In this document: positions 1 through 7,226 of the stretch, piece by piece
Layout of the letters: each line of letters starts with the position of its first letter
How positions within the stretch are numbered: the stretch's first letter is position 1
Assembly: GCF_947503385.1 (NCBI RefSeq)
Contig: NZ_CANNDO010000004.1
Coordinates: 334,286-398,285 of the forward strand
Direction of reading: 5' to 3'
DNA: 64,000 nucleotides
DNA from: an uncultured Tateyamaria sp.
Lineage (GTDB): Bacteria; Pseudomonadota; Alphaproteobacteria; Rhodobacterales; Rhodobacteraceae
The notes under the pieces: generated by a model
Told to the model about the DNA's origin: nothing
Database searches by the model: none
What the model saw: the letters and a program-made list of their open reading frames with translations, nothing else
Made by a program: the position numbers and the translations under genes

Positions 1-2
1 TC

Positions 3-977
3 AACAACCACAATGCTGCGCTGAACAGGGTGCTAGATGAAGCTGAGCTACAAAGCTGGCTCGTTAAAGCAATGCGCCCCACTCTGCTAAACAAGGGCGT
101 CAAAAGCGAAAGCAGGGGCAGCTTTACAGACGCAGAATACAAGAAGATCTACACCGCACTGCGCACCTGGCACAAAAAGTCAAAGAACACCAAGGCGGCG
201 GCGACACGGGAAGTGCTGCGCAACTACGTCTTGTTTTTGGCGAACACGGGCGTGCGGCACGGCACGGAAGCGCTTGGGCTGCGATGGCGTAACGTTGAGT
301 GGCAGGACAAAGGCGACGAACGCTACTTGGTGGTGAACGTTGATGGCAAAACGCGCAAACGCAGCGCTGTGGCGAGGGACACTGTTGAAGGGTATTTGGA
401 TCGGCAGCGCAAGTTGAACCCAAAGCTACAAGACGGGACATTTGACGAGTTGATCGCAGCACGCAGCGACGAGTTTGTGTTTACGACGCGGCTTGGCGAC
501 GTAGCCAACATTGCAAGCTTAAACCGCGCATTTAATGCTCTGCTGGACGTAATGGATTTGAAAACGGGCGCAGACGGCAAAGAACGCACGTTGTACAGTT
601 TGCGGCACTACTACGCGACGCGGGATTTGAAGCGCGGGATCACAACGCACGCGCTCAGCAAGCAGTTGGGCAACAGCACGGCGATGATCGACAAGCACTA
701 CAGCAAATATAGCCCTCTGCTAAACGCCGAACTGCACAGCGGGCGGAACATGCGCGCGGACAAAGCTAAGGGCGCTGTAGCGGGCGCACAAAGCGTCGTT
801 GACGCCGCTTTTACGATGCACGCGGACGGGCTGCTTGAAGACGAGGCACTTTTGGCTGCGCTTGGCGTTGGGCGCGACGGTTATGTTGTGACGGAAGAGA
901 TTGCGATGAAAGCGCTGGATGCAAAGCGGGCTGAAAAGATAAACGCTAGCACGCTAATGCTGATTTTGAACGGGTAG
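3..977 (+). CDS. Tyrosine site-specific recombinase/integrase (5' end outside window)
   Basis: Integrase of the lambda family, expected to insert and excise the element. The reading frame is open to the window edge: codons from position 3 read as NNHNAALNRVLDE, which looks like core-binding-domain sequence. The GTG at position 30 is therefore not the true start and the N-terminus is missing. The catalytic domain shows the first Arg box (NTGVRHGTEALGLRW), the second box (LYSLRHYYAT) and the nucleophilic Tyr region (GNSTAMIDKHYSKY). About 324 residues are present. It is probably the integrase that recognises the tRNA-Cys 3' end, because it lies at the end of the element where the intact tRNA is expected. 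Confidence 0.9.
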   Translation, partial: NNHNAALNRVLDEAELQSWLVKAMRPTLLNKGVKSESRGSFTDAEYKKIYTALRTWHKKSKNTKAAATREVLRNYVLFLANTGVRHGTEALGLRWRNVEWQDKGDERYLVVNVDGKTRKRSAVARDTVEGYLDRQRKLNPKLQDGTFDELIAARSDEFVFTTRLGDVANIASLNRAFNALLDVMDLKTGADGKERTLYSLRHYYATRDLKRGITTHALSKQLGNSTAMIDKHYSKYSPLLNAELHSGRNMRADKAKGAVAGAQSVVDAAFTMHADGLLEDEALLAALGVGRDGYVVTEEIAMKALDAKRAEKINASTLMLILNG

Positions 978-1000
978 CGGGCGCAGCAACGCACGCCCGC
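977..1000. terminator. Hairpin after integrase
   Basis: A 7-bp stem (GCGGGCG / CGCCCGC) with a 10-nt loop starts at the last base of the integrase stop codon. It lies between two convergent genes. There is no T-run on either side, so a terminator role is only likely, not shown. Confidence 0.35.
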
Positions 1001-1011
1001 GACAGTGTCGA

Positions 1012-1434
1012 TCATGCTGCCTTGCGCTTGCTCAGTGCAGCCTCAATCGCAGCGTCCAGTTCGCCTTGTTGCGTTGCAACCAAAAACGCTTCCAGCGCGC
1101 CTTCCACGTCTTTCAGTTCTTTCACAAACACAGCGTTGCCCTTGCCCAAGTCCAGCACCTTGCTGCCGTACCTGCATTGCACATACCAGCCGCCGTCTTG
1201 CTCAAAGAACCAAGCACGCACCTGTCGCATTTTCTCAATGGCAACCTTTTCGCCGTGCTCGTTTGTCGCCCACCCCTTTGCGCGCACCTGATGCACGTCG
1301 CCTTTCAGCTTCGCAGCGAACACTTTTGCTTGCTCTTCGATGGCTGCGATCAGCTTTGCGCGGCGCTGTTGCGTTGGGTCTTTCGCATTTGCCCGCTTCA
1401 CCGTCTTTACCGTCAGTTTCGCCAATTGTGTCAT
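1012..1434 (-). CDS. Small protein resembling the DUF6641 family
   Basis: A 140-residue soluble protein of unknown function. It has an N-terminal segment typical of what I recall as DUF6641 (AKLTVKTVKR...DPTQQRRAKLIAAIEEQ), a basic middle and a C-terminal WYVQCRYGSKVLDLGKGN segment. Such proteins occur in proteobacterial phages and islands. I chose the ATG at 1434 because AAGGAG lies 8 nt upstream, whereas the longer start at 1455 has no such site. It is transcribed alone on the minus strand. A palindromic operator-like site (1509-1524) lies 75 bp upstream. The family assignment is from memory of the pattern. Confidence 0.7.
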   Translation of the reverse strand: MTQLAKLTVKTVKRANAKDPTQQRRAKLIAAIEEQAKVFAAKLKGDVHQVRAKGWATNEHGEKVAIEKMRQVRAWFFEQDGGWYVQCRYGSKVLDLGKGNAVFVKELKDVEGALEAFLVATQQGELDAAIEAALSKRKAA

Positions 1435-1508
1435 GTCAGTTCTCCTTACGTTCATATCGCAAGTATGTGTTCAAAGAGCAGCGTGAACGACCGAAATGAC
1501 GGCATAAA

Positions 1509-1524
1509 TGTCTGTTAACATACA
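1509..1524. promoter_or_regulatory. Operator-like palindrome, copy 1
   Basis: TGTCTGTTAACATACA differs at one base from the perfect palindrome at 4035-4050. It sits 75 bp upstream of the gene starting at 1434 on the minus strand. Copy 2 lies 63 bp upstream of the gene starting at 4113. The matching placement suggests a shared DNA-binding regulator, possibly the element's Xre protein. Confidence 0.5.
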
Positions 1525-1551
1525 AAAAAGCGCTGCATCTTGCAGCGCTTT
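1523..1551 (-). terminator. Intrinsic terminator of the ATPase operon
   Basis: A perfect 11-bp stem (AAAGCGCTGCA / TGCAGCGCTTT, loop of 3 nt) is followed on the minus strand by a run of six T. It lies 20 bp after the stop of the gene ending at 1572, so it terminates the two-gene unit 3045-1572. Confidence 0.85.
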
Positions 1552-1571
1552 CTCAAAGCTCTTTCAAATCC

Positions 1572-2219
1572 TCAAGCAGCCTGTGTCTGCTGCTCTCCAT
1601 TCACACGCTCAACTAAGCGTTCCAAATACCTAAGTACTCCGCGCAAGTCACCGTTTCTGCTCGTTATCAGCTGTTCAACATCAGCATCGTTCAGCGCAAC
1701 TTCTTCGCACTGCAGAATGCGCTGGCACATTGGCACGAGCGAAGCGGCGGACAGCGCGGGCATTTCGATTAGGTCGCAACGGCTTTGGATCGCAGCATCA
1801 ACATGATGAAGAAAATTTGTGGTCAAAATCAAACCGTGCCTGCCCAAGTATTTGTCCATTACAGCACGTGTTCTTGCTTGCACCGTCCAGTGCACCAGAT
1901 CGAACTCGTCGATGACTGCATATGCAAAGGGCTGACCAGACAAATTCCACCCATTTTCAACGCGCGCCAACGAAGCCGCTTCAAATTCTGCGCCATTAAA
2001 AGTGTCATGTGGCAAGTTCTCAAACCACCCCGCTGTTTCATCGCGTGACTGCGATGCGATGACTTGAGCAACGGCACTTTTGCCGCTGCCATATGGACCG
2101 TAGAGTAAGATATTATTTGTGCGCTGCCCCAGAGCAAACTGCTCAACTTTCTTGCGTGTCATGTCGTTTTCGAAGACGAGTTCGGCGAACACTTTGGGCG
2201 CGTATTTCATTGCAAACAT
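1572..2219 (-). CDS. AAA ATPase resembling a sliding-clamp loader small subunit
   Basis: A 215-residue AAA+ ATPase similar in layout to RFC small subunits and phage clamp loaders, which open DNA sliding clamps for the replicative polymerase. Visible motifs are Walker A GPYGSGKS at about residues 41-48, a Walker B-like AVIDEFD near residue 100, sensor 1 ILTTN and a QSRC segment matching the SRC arginine-finger motif. A small helical domain follows. The N-terminus MKYAPKVFAELVFEND matches the 'KYRPKTFDELVG' start of such proteins. I chose the ATG at 2219 because AAAGGAAA precedes it; upstream codons overlap the previous gene. It follows the 254-residue gene by about 60 bp and ends at a strong terminator. 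It could instead be a different RarA- or DnaC-like helper ATPase. Confidence 0.75.
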   Translation of the reverse strand: MFAMKYAPKVFAELVFENDMTRKKVEQFALGQRTNNILLYGPYGSGKSAVAQVIASQSRDETAGWFENLPHDTFNGAEFEAASLARVENGWNLSGQPFAYAVIDEFDLVHWTVQARTRAVMDKYLGRHGLILTTNFLHHVDAAIQSRCDLIEMPALSAASLVPMCQRILQCEEVALNDADVEQLITSRNGDLRGVLRYLERLVERVNGEQQTQAA

Positions 2220-2280
2220 TTGATTTCCTTTCGTCGAGTTGCGGGCGGGAAAAATTCCCGCCCATCTGTTGCTTTGGGGA

Positions 2281-3045
2281 TTACGCAGCGAGCTTTTGCG
2301 CTGCATCAACTGCAGCAGCCAAATCTGCTTCGCCATCTGCTTCGTCTTGCGCGCGCTTTTCGTTAGCAGCTTTGTTGCTGGCTTCTGCGCTGTTTTCCTT
2401 GCCAGCTTGCGCAAGTGCAGCGTTCACAACACCAACAGCGTTCGTCTCGTGCACAATGCTGTAGCTGCCGTCCGCTTCGCGCCGTACAATCGCAACAAAC
2501 AGCTTGTGTTCCGCGCCGTCGCTAAATTCGATGGCACTTGCGTTGTTGTTGTATGCAGGCACAAGCGCATCAGCGGTTTCGAATTGCTGCTTTGCAAAGG
2601 CGATGTTTTCTTCGCGCTGCTCCGTAGGCGTTTTTCCGTTTTGCTTTGTGCGCCGCAATTCTTCGATGCCGCCACGCTTAGTAATGAAATCGCCCATGCT
2701 GACATTGGCGGGCTTTTCATCTGCTGCAATAGTGATGACACGGGCATAGCCGTAGGCGCGCTTTTGGAAGTTGGAGTCGAACACAGCGCGGACAACGCGG
2801 GTTGCTAGGCTGGCGCTTTCATTAAATTGGATACCTTTGTCTTTGAGGTATGCGTTCAACGCTTTGCACTTTGACACGTTACCGCGCAGGTCGTTGAAGA
2901 AGGTCAGGCAGTCTTCAAGCAGTTCGTAAAGTTCTTCGTTGCTGCGCTTGTATGCACCTTCTTCCCACGCAATGCGCTTTGCTTTCAGTTCATCAGCTTT
3001 GAGTTCAATGTGCATGTTCAGCGGGGCGTTGATTGTGTTGCTCAT
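2281..3045 (-). CDS. Unknown protein, partner of the clamp-loader-like ATPase
   Basis: I do not recognise this 254-residue protein. The N-terminal third is charged and helical (KRSNEELYELLEDCLTFF). The middle contains RVVRAVFDSNFQKRAYGYAR and an ADEKPANVSMGDFI segment. The last 50 residues are Ala/Glu-rich and probably disordered. A GGAG sits 7 nt before the ATG at 3045. It is first in a two-gene operon with the AAA ATPase, so a role in replication or DNA binding is a reasonable guess from context only. Confidence 0.7.
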   Translation of the reverse strand: MSNTINAPLNMHIELKADELKAKRIAWEEGAYKRSNEELYELLEDCLTFFNDLRGNVSKCKALNAYLKDKGIQFNESASLATRVVRAVFDSNFQKRAYGYARVITIAADEKPANVSMGDFITKRGGIEELRRTKQNGKTPTEQREENIAFAKQQFETADALVPAYNNNASAIEFSDGAEHKLFVAIVRREADGSYSIVHETNAVGVVNAALAQAGKENSAEASNKAANEKRAQDEADGEADLAAAVDAAQKLAA

Positions 3046-3170
3046 GGTAAATCTCCGTTGTTTGAGCTTCGTTGTGTGCCGCTCTCATCAGCGACAAATA
3101 CAATGTACCCCACAAAATAAGCTCATGCCGTCGTATCGAATTACGCTGATGACGCTGTATACTTTTTGTG

Positions 3171-3182
3171 ATAAGATCTTAT
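3171..3182. promoter_or_regulatory. Perfect 12-bp palindrome at a gene start
   Basis: ATAAGATCTTAT is a perfect inverted repeat ending 2 bp before the ATG at 3185. No Shine-Dalgarno is visible there. It could be an operator overlapping the start of transcription. Confidence 0.35.
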
Positions 3183-3184
3183 TT

Positions 3185-4024
3185 ATGAACGATATAAGTT
3201 TTCAAAGATACCGTTTTGGTCGCAAGTTATTCATCCACGCACCACCGTACAAAGGGCTGCGCTCCAAGGAGACTGGCGAATACGTGTCAAAACGACTCGC
3301 TCGCATCCAGCCGCCATTTGCAGACGCGCAGGCTTGGCAGTGTTCCGTCTACTATTTTTGGTGGGAGTTTTTGCGCAGGCATGACGGCTACAGGGACTGT
3401 TGCGCGCGCGGCGGCGCAGGACGCTACAAGAAGCTTTACGCCGACTTTGGTGATGTGCACGCTTATGACACGGGTGACTTCTGGAAGTGGTGGACGGAGA
3501 AGCTCGACAATGAATGGAAGCGCGGCGAATTCCTGTTTTCTGAACCGGCGGCACGCAGGATTGCTGTGCAAAATAAGGTGTTGAACACTCAAACGTCTGA
3601 CATGCTCACCGTCTCCATACCGCTCGAAGTTCGAACCCCGCAACTCGTCAGTAACCTGCGCAAACTGCTGGAAGAACACAAAGACCAGGTGTCAGCCGCC
3701 CGCAACAAAAGCCGCGCGCTCTACCCTGTCGCCGCCCGTGTCCGTCTATCCACGCTCCACCAGACACTGCGGGTTTGGGACACATGGAACGAACACCGAC
3801 ACCGCAAGAAGAAATATGAGCAAGCCGAGTTGGCTGGCATCTACGTAAACAGGGTAGTTGACCACGAAACCGTCGAGAGCCTCAAACGGGATAATTTGCC
3901 TTATGGAGACGTACAACGTGAAGTGCGGCGCAGGCAGACGCAGGCGTTCAACAGGTATCTCGCAGCAGCGAACGACTACATCGAGAACGTTGGTAAAGGG
4001 CAGTTTCCACTGCGCAGCAAGTGA
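3185..4024 (+). CDS. Unknown element protein with WWEFLRR motif
   Basis: A 279-residue basic protein that I cannot name. Near residues 58-72 it has YFWWEFLRRHDGYRDC, reminiscent of the WEFLRRNPxYR motif of small DUF6499-like proteins from rhizobial mobile elements. Middle and C-terminal parts are rich in Arg and Lys with predicted long helices (EHRHRKKKYEQAELAG, QREVRRRQTQAFNRYL), which suggests nucleic-acid binding. The same frame is open back to 2939, but that part overlaps the opposite-strand gene. The ATG at 3185 lies just after that gene's promoter region and begins the conserved-looking part, so I chose it. No clear ribosome binding site is seen. Confidence 0.65.
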   Translation: MNDISFQRYRFGRKLFIHAPPYKGLRSKETGEYVSKRLARIQPPFADAQAWQCSVYYFWWEFLRRHDGYRDCCARGGAGRYKKLYADFGDVHAYDTGDFWKWWTEKLDNEWKRGEFLFSEPAARRIAVQNKVLNTQTSDMLTVSIPLEVRTPQLVSNLRKLLEEHKDQVSAARNKSRALYPVAARVRLSTLHQTLRVWDTWNEHRHRKKKYEQAELAGIYVNRVVDHETVESLKRDNLPYGDVQREVRRRQTQAFNRYLAAANDYIENVGKGQFPLRSK

Positions 4025-4034
4025 CAGCGGAAAG

Positions 4035-4050
4035 TGTCTGTTAACAGACA
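4035..4050. promoter_or_regulatory. Operator-like palindrome, copy 2
   Basis: TGTCTGTTAACAGACA is a perfect 16-bp palindrome located 63 bp upstream of the gene starting at 4113. A near-identical copy is at 1509-1524. Confidence 0.55.
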
Positions 4051-4112
4051 AAACTCGCACGCCATCCGCTGCCTTAGCTCCCAAATGATAAATAAATCAA
4101 AGGGAGCGACGG

Positions 4113-4379
4113 ATGAACACGACAAAAACGATCAACGCACTGCGCAGGGGCTTTGCAGACCAGACCCGCGCGCAGAAGCTTGCCACAACACAAGCGATGC
4201 TGACTGCAACAGCCCAGTGCGTGAACGACTTGCGGCAGTTGGTGCACGAAACAGACGCGGCGGCACAGCGACGCAAAGCGAAACGACGCGAAACAGAGCT
4301 TGATCCAAAGCCACCCGTTAAGCCCGTGCGTGTCGCTGAACCCAGCAAACCCCGCAAGCCAAAGTACAGCGGGTTATGA
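4113..4379 (+). CDS. Small basic unknown protein
   Basis: An 88-residue hypothetical protein. The first 55 residues look helical (NTTKTINALRRGFADQ, then MLTATAQCVNDLRQLVHETD). The tail is Lys/Arg/Pro-rich (RRKAKRRETELDPKPPVKP) and likely disordered or nucleic-acid binding. AGGGAG lies 6 nt before the ATG. Its stop overlaps the upstream region of the next gene, so both are probably co-transcribed under the palindromic site at 4035-4050. Confidence 0.6.
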   Translation: MNTTKTINALRRGFADQTRAQKLATTQAMLTATAQCVNDLRQLVHETDAAAQRRKAKRRETELDPKPPVKPVRVAEPSKPRKPKYSGL

Positions 4380-4390
4380 AGGAGCAGCAC

Positions 4391-4732
4391 ATGACATTGG
4401 TAGAGCAGGTATACGAACGACTGGTCGAGCATGATCTCGTACAGAACGGCGAAGAGTTCAGCACGTACTGGTGCGGGAAAAGCAAAAGTTGGTTTGGCGA
4501 GCGTAAACACAGCGGACGCGATTTCAGCGTCACCGCCGCAATCGACTGTATGCGCAGTGTCCAGCTAAAGCTTGCCACGCTGAGATTGAGCAACAGGCGC
4601 ATGGGCGGATTGCTGGAAGCTGAGATACGCGGGCTGGACGAGGTGAACACTGCGCTCAAAGCCTTTCTGGCTGAGCAGCATCGCATCACAGAAGTTGCGC
4701 TGGACGCAGCGCCACAGCGCAAAATGTTATAG
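4391..4732 (+). CDS. Small unknown protein, possible DUF6626-like
   Basis: A 113-residue protein beginning MTLVEQVYERLVEHDL, followed by EFSTYWCGKSKSWFGERK and a helical C-terminal half. The N-terminal pattern (a helix, then a 'FSxxWxGxSxSW' segment) resembles small helix-turn-helix-like proteins that I recall as DUF6626, so DNA binding is possible. I chose the ATG at 4391 because GGAG lies 7 nt upstream; an ATG at 4376 overlaps the previous stop. It is the second gene of the unit starting at 4113. Confidence 0.6.
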   Translation: MTLVEQVYERLVEHDLVQNGEEFSTYWCGKSKSWFGERKHSGRDFSVTAAIDCMRSVQLKLATLRLSNRRMGGLLEAEIRGLDEVNTALKAFLAEQHRITEVALDAAPQRKML

Positions 4733-4788
4733 AACAAGTAGTCTATAACATCTTCGCCTAAGCCTGTTCGATTTCAACGACTTAGGCG
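4726..4788. repeat. Pair of inverted repeats upstream of the second recombinase
   Basis: Two inverted repeats lie side by side: GTTATAGA/TCTATAAC (4726-4733 and 4742-4749, 8-nt spacer) and CGCCTAAG/CTTAGGCG (4755-4762 and 4781-4788, 18-nt spacer). The first overlaps the end of the preceding gene and may act as a terminator. Arms of 8 bp with short spacers, 80-140 bp upstream of a tyrosine recombinase, could also be recombinase binding sites. Confidence 0.4.
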
Positions 4789-4867
4789 CAGACACAAATT
4801 CGGTCGTCCGCCAAAATGTTAGACTTTACAATGGATTACAACGAAACCGCATATTTCGAGGTGATCC

Positions 4868-5440
4868 ATGAAACAAGCGAAGCTCTTAACCGACGTAGAA
4901 CGCAAGCGCGTCTCCGCAGTCATCAACGCCCATCGTTATCCCATCCGCAACCACGCTATTTTCGCGCTCAGCTTTTATGCAGGGCTGCGCGCGTGCGAGA
5001 TCGCTGGCTTGCGTGTTGGCGACGTCTTTGAAGACAACGGCAAAGTACGTGACACGATCTACTTGGCAGCGGCACAAACGAAAGGCGATGACGGCGCAAC
5101 AGTGCTGGTCAGCAAGCGACTAGCGAAGGCGCTGGCAGCATACGCTGCACAGCACCCACGCCATATTGCTAAGCAAGGTGCATCGCTTTTCTTTAGTGCA
5201 AAGGGCGGCGGGTTCAGCGCACAAACAATCGTCAACCTGTTCGCACGCTTTTACAAACTGGGAGGCGTCAAAGGCGCAAGCTCGCACAGCGGGCGTCGCC
5301 AGTTTTTGACGGAGCTAGCGGACAAGGGCATCAACGCGCGCGTGATACAAGCGCTGGCACGGCACAAGCACCTGAACACAACAATGCGCTATATCGAACT
5401 GAACGAGAAAAAGATGCGCAACGCGATTGAGTTGATCTAA
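4868..5440 (+). CDS. Minimal tyrosine recombinase (catalytic domain only)
   Basis: A 190-residue tyrosine recombinase, shorter than the usual 300-400 residues. It has the Arg box (LSFYAGLRACEIAGLRVGD), a HSGRRQFLTELADKG box with the second catalytic Arg, and LARHKHLNTTMRYIELNE containing the catalytic His and nucleophilic Tyr. The core-binding N-terminal domain is reduced to about 25 residues, as in FimB/FimE-type invertases and other small recombinases. It could resolve element dimers, invert a local segment or act as an excision partner for the integrase at 3-977. The catalytic residues look intact. The ATG at 4868 follows GAGGTGATCC, a good ribosome binding site. Confidence 0.85.
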   Translation: MKQAKLLTDVERKRVSAVINAHRYPIRNHAIFALSFYAGLRACEIAGLRVGDVFEDNGKVRDTIYLAAAQTKGDDGATVLVSKRLAKALAAYAAQHPRHIAKQGASLFFSAKGGGFSAQTIVNLFARFYKLGGVKGASSHSGRRQFLTELADKGINARVIQALARHKHLNTTMRYIELNEKKMRNAIELI

Positions 5441-5888
5441 GAAGGTGAAAAATACGCCATTTTGCAGCGTGTTCGCCGTCCTTTGCTAAATACATTAGAC
5501 AGCTAAGGCTGCATGACAAACTGACCCTACGGTTAGCACGCCAGTTACCATTGTGCCGCAAACCCGTTCTGATGTGAGACGGTAAGTAAACGCATTCGTC
5601 AGTTATGCGCTTCGACAAACACCCCACAGGGGTGCCTTAAAGATGCAGGGTAGTGCCTGACAAAATTTTTGTCGTCGGAATGGTGGTAGCGCGATTGAAG
5701 CGTGAACAAAAAGTGAGACGGAATATCAAGCTGCTTGGCAGTACCCGTCAATGTGCTGGGATAGCCACGCTACACTGGTCCCACACATGCGTAGATGCGC
5801 TTGTAATTGAGAGATCGCAAAACCTGCTCTCCCGTGTAAACGGTCTAGTGGATGTAGCCGAAAACAGCGACGGGGAAAGCCTGCGCTT
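5441..5888. other. Non-coding stretch, possible structured RNA
   Basis: I find no convincing gene across 5441-6101. The stretch before the 5889-5920 hairpin contains several short stems, such as CACCCC/GGGGTG at 5620-5634. It looks like the body of a non-coding RNA ending at that hairpin, but I recognise no known family. Large structured RNAs are common in phage-derived elements, which is why it is listed. Confidence 0.3.
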
Positions 5889-5920
5889 ATAGATCAAGCC
5901 AAAAACAAGGCTTGATCTAT
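5889..5920. terminator. Long perfect hairpin
   Basis: A 12-bp perfect stem (ATAGATCAAGCC / GGCTTGATCTAT) has an 8-nt A-rich loop. No long T-run follows on the plus strand (next bases TTGCTC). It could end a transcript coming from 5441-5888 or the minus-strand gene at 6102-6521. Confidence 0.5.
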
Positions 5921-6101
5921 TTGCTCAAGGGAAAACCCAACAATCATAATCCATATTCGAATGACATTCTCTGGAAAAGATAACGCGCCAAAGTGACTTT
6001 GAAGCTTTGCGAAGCAAAGATGAAAAGCAACGCATGGCGCTTGTGGAACTGCAACGCAGTGACGCGACATTACCAACTGACAGCACTAAGCAGTAGTAGC
6101 C

Positions 6102-6521
6102 TTAAAGAATTCTGCCATACCAAGTGTCAGGTCCAAGTTCTGGGTTTCGTGGCGTGCCCTCGACGTCGATCCAGCGAATGATTGTGCCAGCTTCGTTCAC
6201 GTCAAGCTGGAAGCATGACCACGTGCTTGGGTCTGATTGCAGGTCGGCGCTCGAACAATACCGACCATCTTGCACGGTCCAAACGCGCCGTTGATCCCCG
6301 TAGACTGTCGTGCCGTTCCTGTTGAACGTTTGTCTAATGCCCGCGCCAGTGTTGCTCTGCTCCGTGTATTCAACAGTGCGCCCGCCGACGATTGCCATCA
6401 GCGCTGCCGCGTTCTCAACTGGCACGAAGCGCTGTTCAGCGCCCGCGCTCAAATGCGGATTTGTAGTTGTTTGACATGCGCTAAGTGCAAGCACTCCAAT
6501 CAAAAATAAGCGTCGATCCAA
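6102..6521 (-). CDS. Small predicted lipoprotein
   Basis: A 139-residue exported protein with a lipoprotein signal peptide: a basic N-terminus, hydrophobic core LFLIGVLAL and lipobox LSAC at about residues 13-16. The mature part contains PVENAAALMAIVGGRTVEY and a C-terminal WSCFQLDVNEAGTIIRWID segment. This pattern is seen in small alphaproteobacterial outer-membrane or periplasmic proteins of unknown function. The start is a TTG at 6521, chosen because GGAGGG lies 4-5 nt upstream and a shorter start would remove the signal. It stands alone in the element. Confidence 0.65.
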   Translation of the reverse strand: MDRRLFLIGVLALSACQTTTNPHLSAGAEQRFVPVENAAALMAIVGGRTVEYTEQSNTGAGIRQTFNRNGTTVYGDQRRVWTVQDGRYCSSADLQSDPSTWSCFQLDVNEAGTIIRWIDVEGTPRNPELGPDTWYGRIL

Positions 6522-6627
6522 TTTTCCCTCCTACACCGCACAAAACACGGCTTCAAAATACGTTTCTTTGAATTAACGGTCATTCTGCTTCGATCTCAAG
6601 TCCAAAGTTTCGATTTACAAGCCGTGT

Positions 6628-6963
6628 ATGACTATGGATTTGAAGCAGGAAATTGGATCGCGCGTTAAGGCAGCGCGCAAAATGCGTGGCATGACACAAG
6701 CAGCGCTGGCTGAAGCTATCGACATGAGCTTTGAAACGGTGTCGAACTTGGAGCGCGGCAAAACAGCGCCGAACTTCAACACGCTAAGTGACATCGCCAC
6801 CGCGCTTGATGTCGAACTCAAGTTCTTTTTCGACTACGAACCCAACAACACGTCAAAGCTGCGCAGCCGCCTTATCAGCGAGCTAAGTGCGACGACCTTA
6901 GAAGTTGATGACGACAAGCTGGCACTGATTGCAGATTTGGCGAAGGTGGTGGCGCGGCGCTGA
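6628..6963 (+). CDS. Xre-family helix-turn-helix regulator
   Basis: A 111-residue DNA-binding protein. Residues 7-62 form a Cro/C1-type HTH (IGSRVKAARKMRGMTQAALA, EAIDMSFETVSNLERGKTAP). The C-terminal 45 residues are acidic and probably dimerise. It lies upstream of the restriction enzyme gene on the same strand, so it may be the controller protein of the restriction-modification pair. It may equally be the element's repressor acting on the palindromes at 1509-1524 and 4035-4050. An ATG at 6634 is an alternative start; neither has a strong ribosome binding site. Confidence 0.85.
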   Translation: MTMDLKQEIGSRVKAARKMRGMTQAALAEAIDMSFETVSNLERGKTAPNFNTLSDIATALDVELKFFFDYEPNNTSKLRSRLISELSATTLEVDDDKLALIADLAKVVARR

Positions 6964-7119
6964 ACTTAAGTCACCACTGTAAGTTTGATCAAATCGCTGA
7001 CGCACAACAAGTACGTCAACGCTACGATGCGTTACAGAAATTCTAGTGGAAAAAGTCAGGGATCGATGTTGGTCTGGGCGTGAAGTTCTAAACGCATAGA
7101 GCAAACGTAATTGGTATAG

Positions 7120-7144
7120 CCGCCAAACAAACACCGTTTGGCGG
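7120..7144. repeat. Hairpin between Xre gene and restriction gene
   Basis: CCGCCAAAC and GTTTGGCGG form a 9-bp stem with a 7-nt loop, 82 bp before the restriction gene. There is no T-run. It could stop read-through from the Xre gene or bind a regulator. Confidence 0.4.
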
Positions 7145-7226
7145 TTCGCCGAAAACCTGGTCAGAACAGCACTCAGCAGATAGCCATACATGCGGCAGCA
7201 TGATATTCAGGTAGCAAGGAGTGAAC

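Noticed and set aside
2939..3184. Upstream extension of the 3185-4024 gene
   Set aside because: It overlaps the opposite-strand gene and its start region; the encoded residues look non-coding.
5894..6076. 60-codon minus-strand frame
   Set aside because: No ribosome binding site, and it overlaps the perfect hairpin at 5889-5920.
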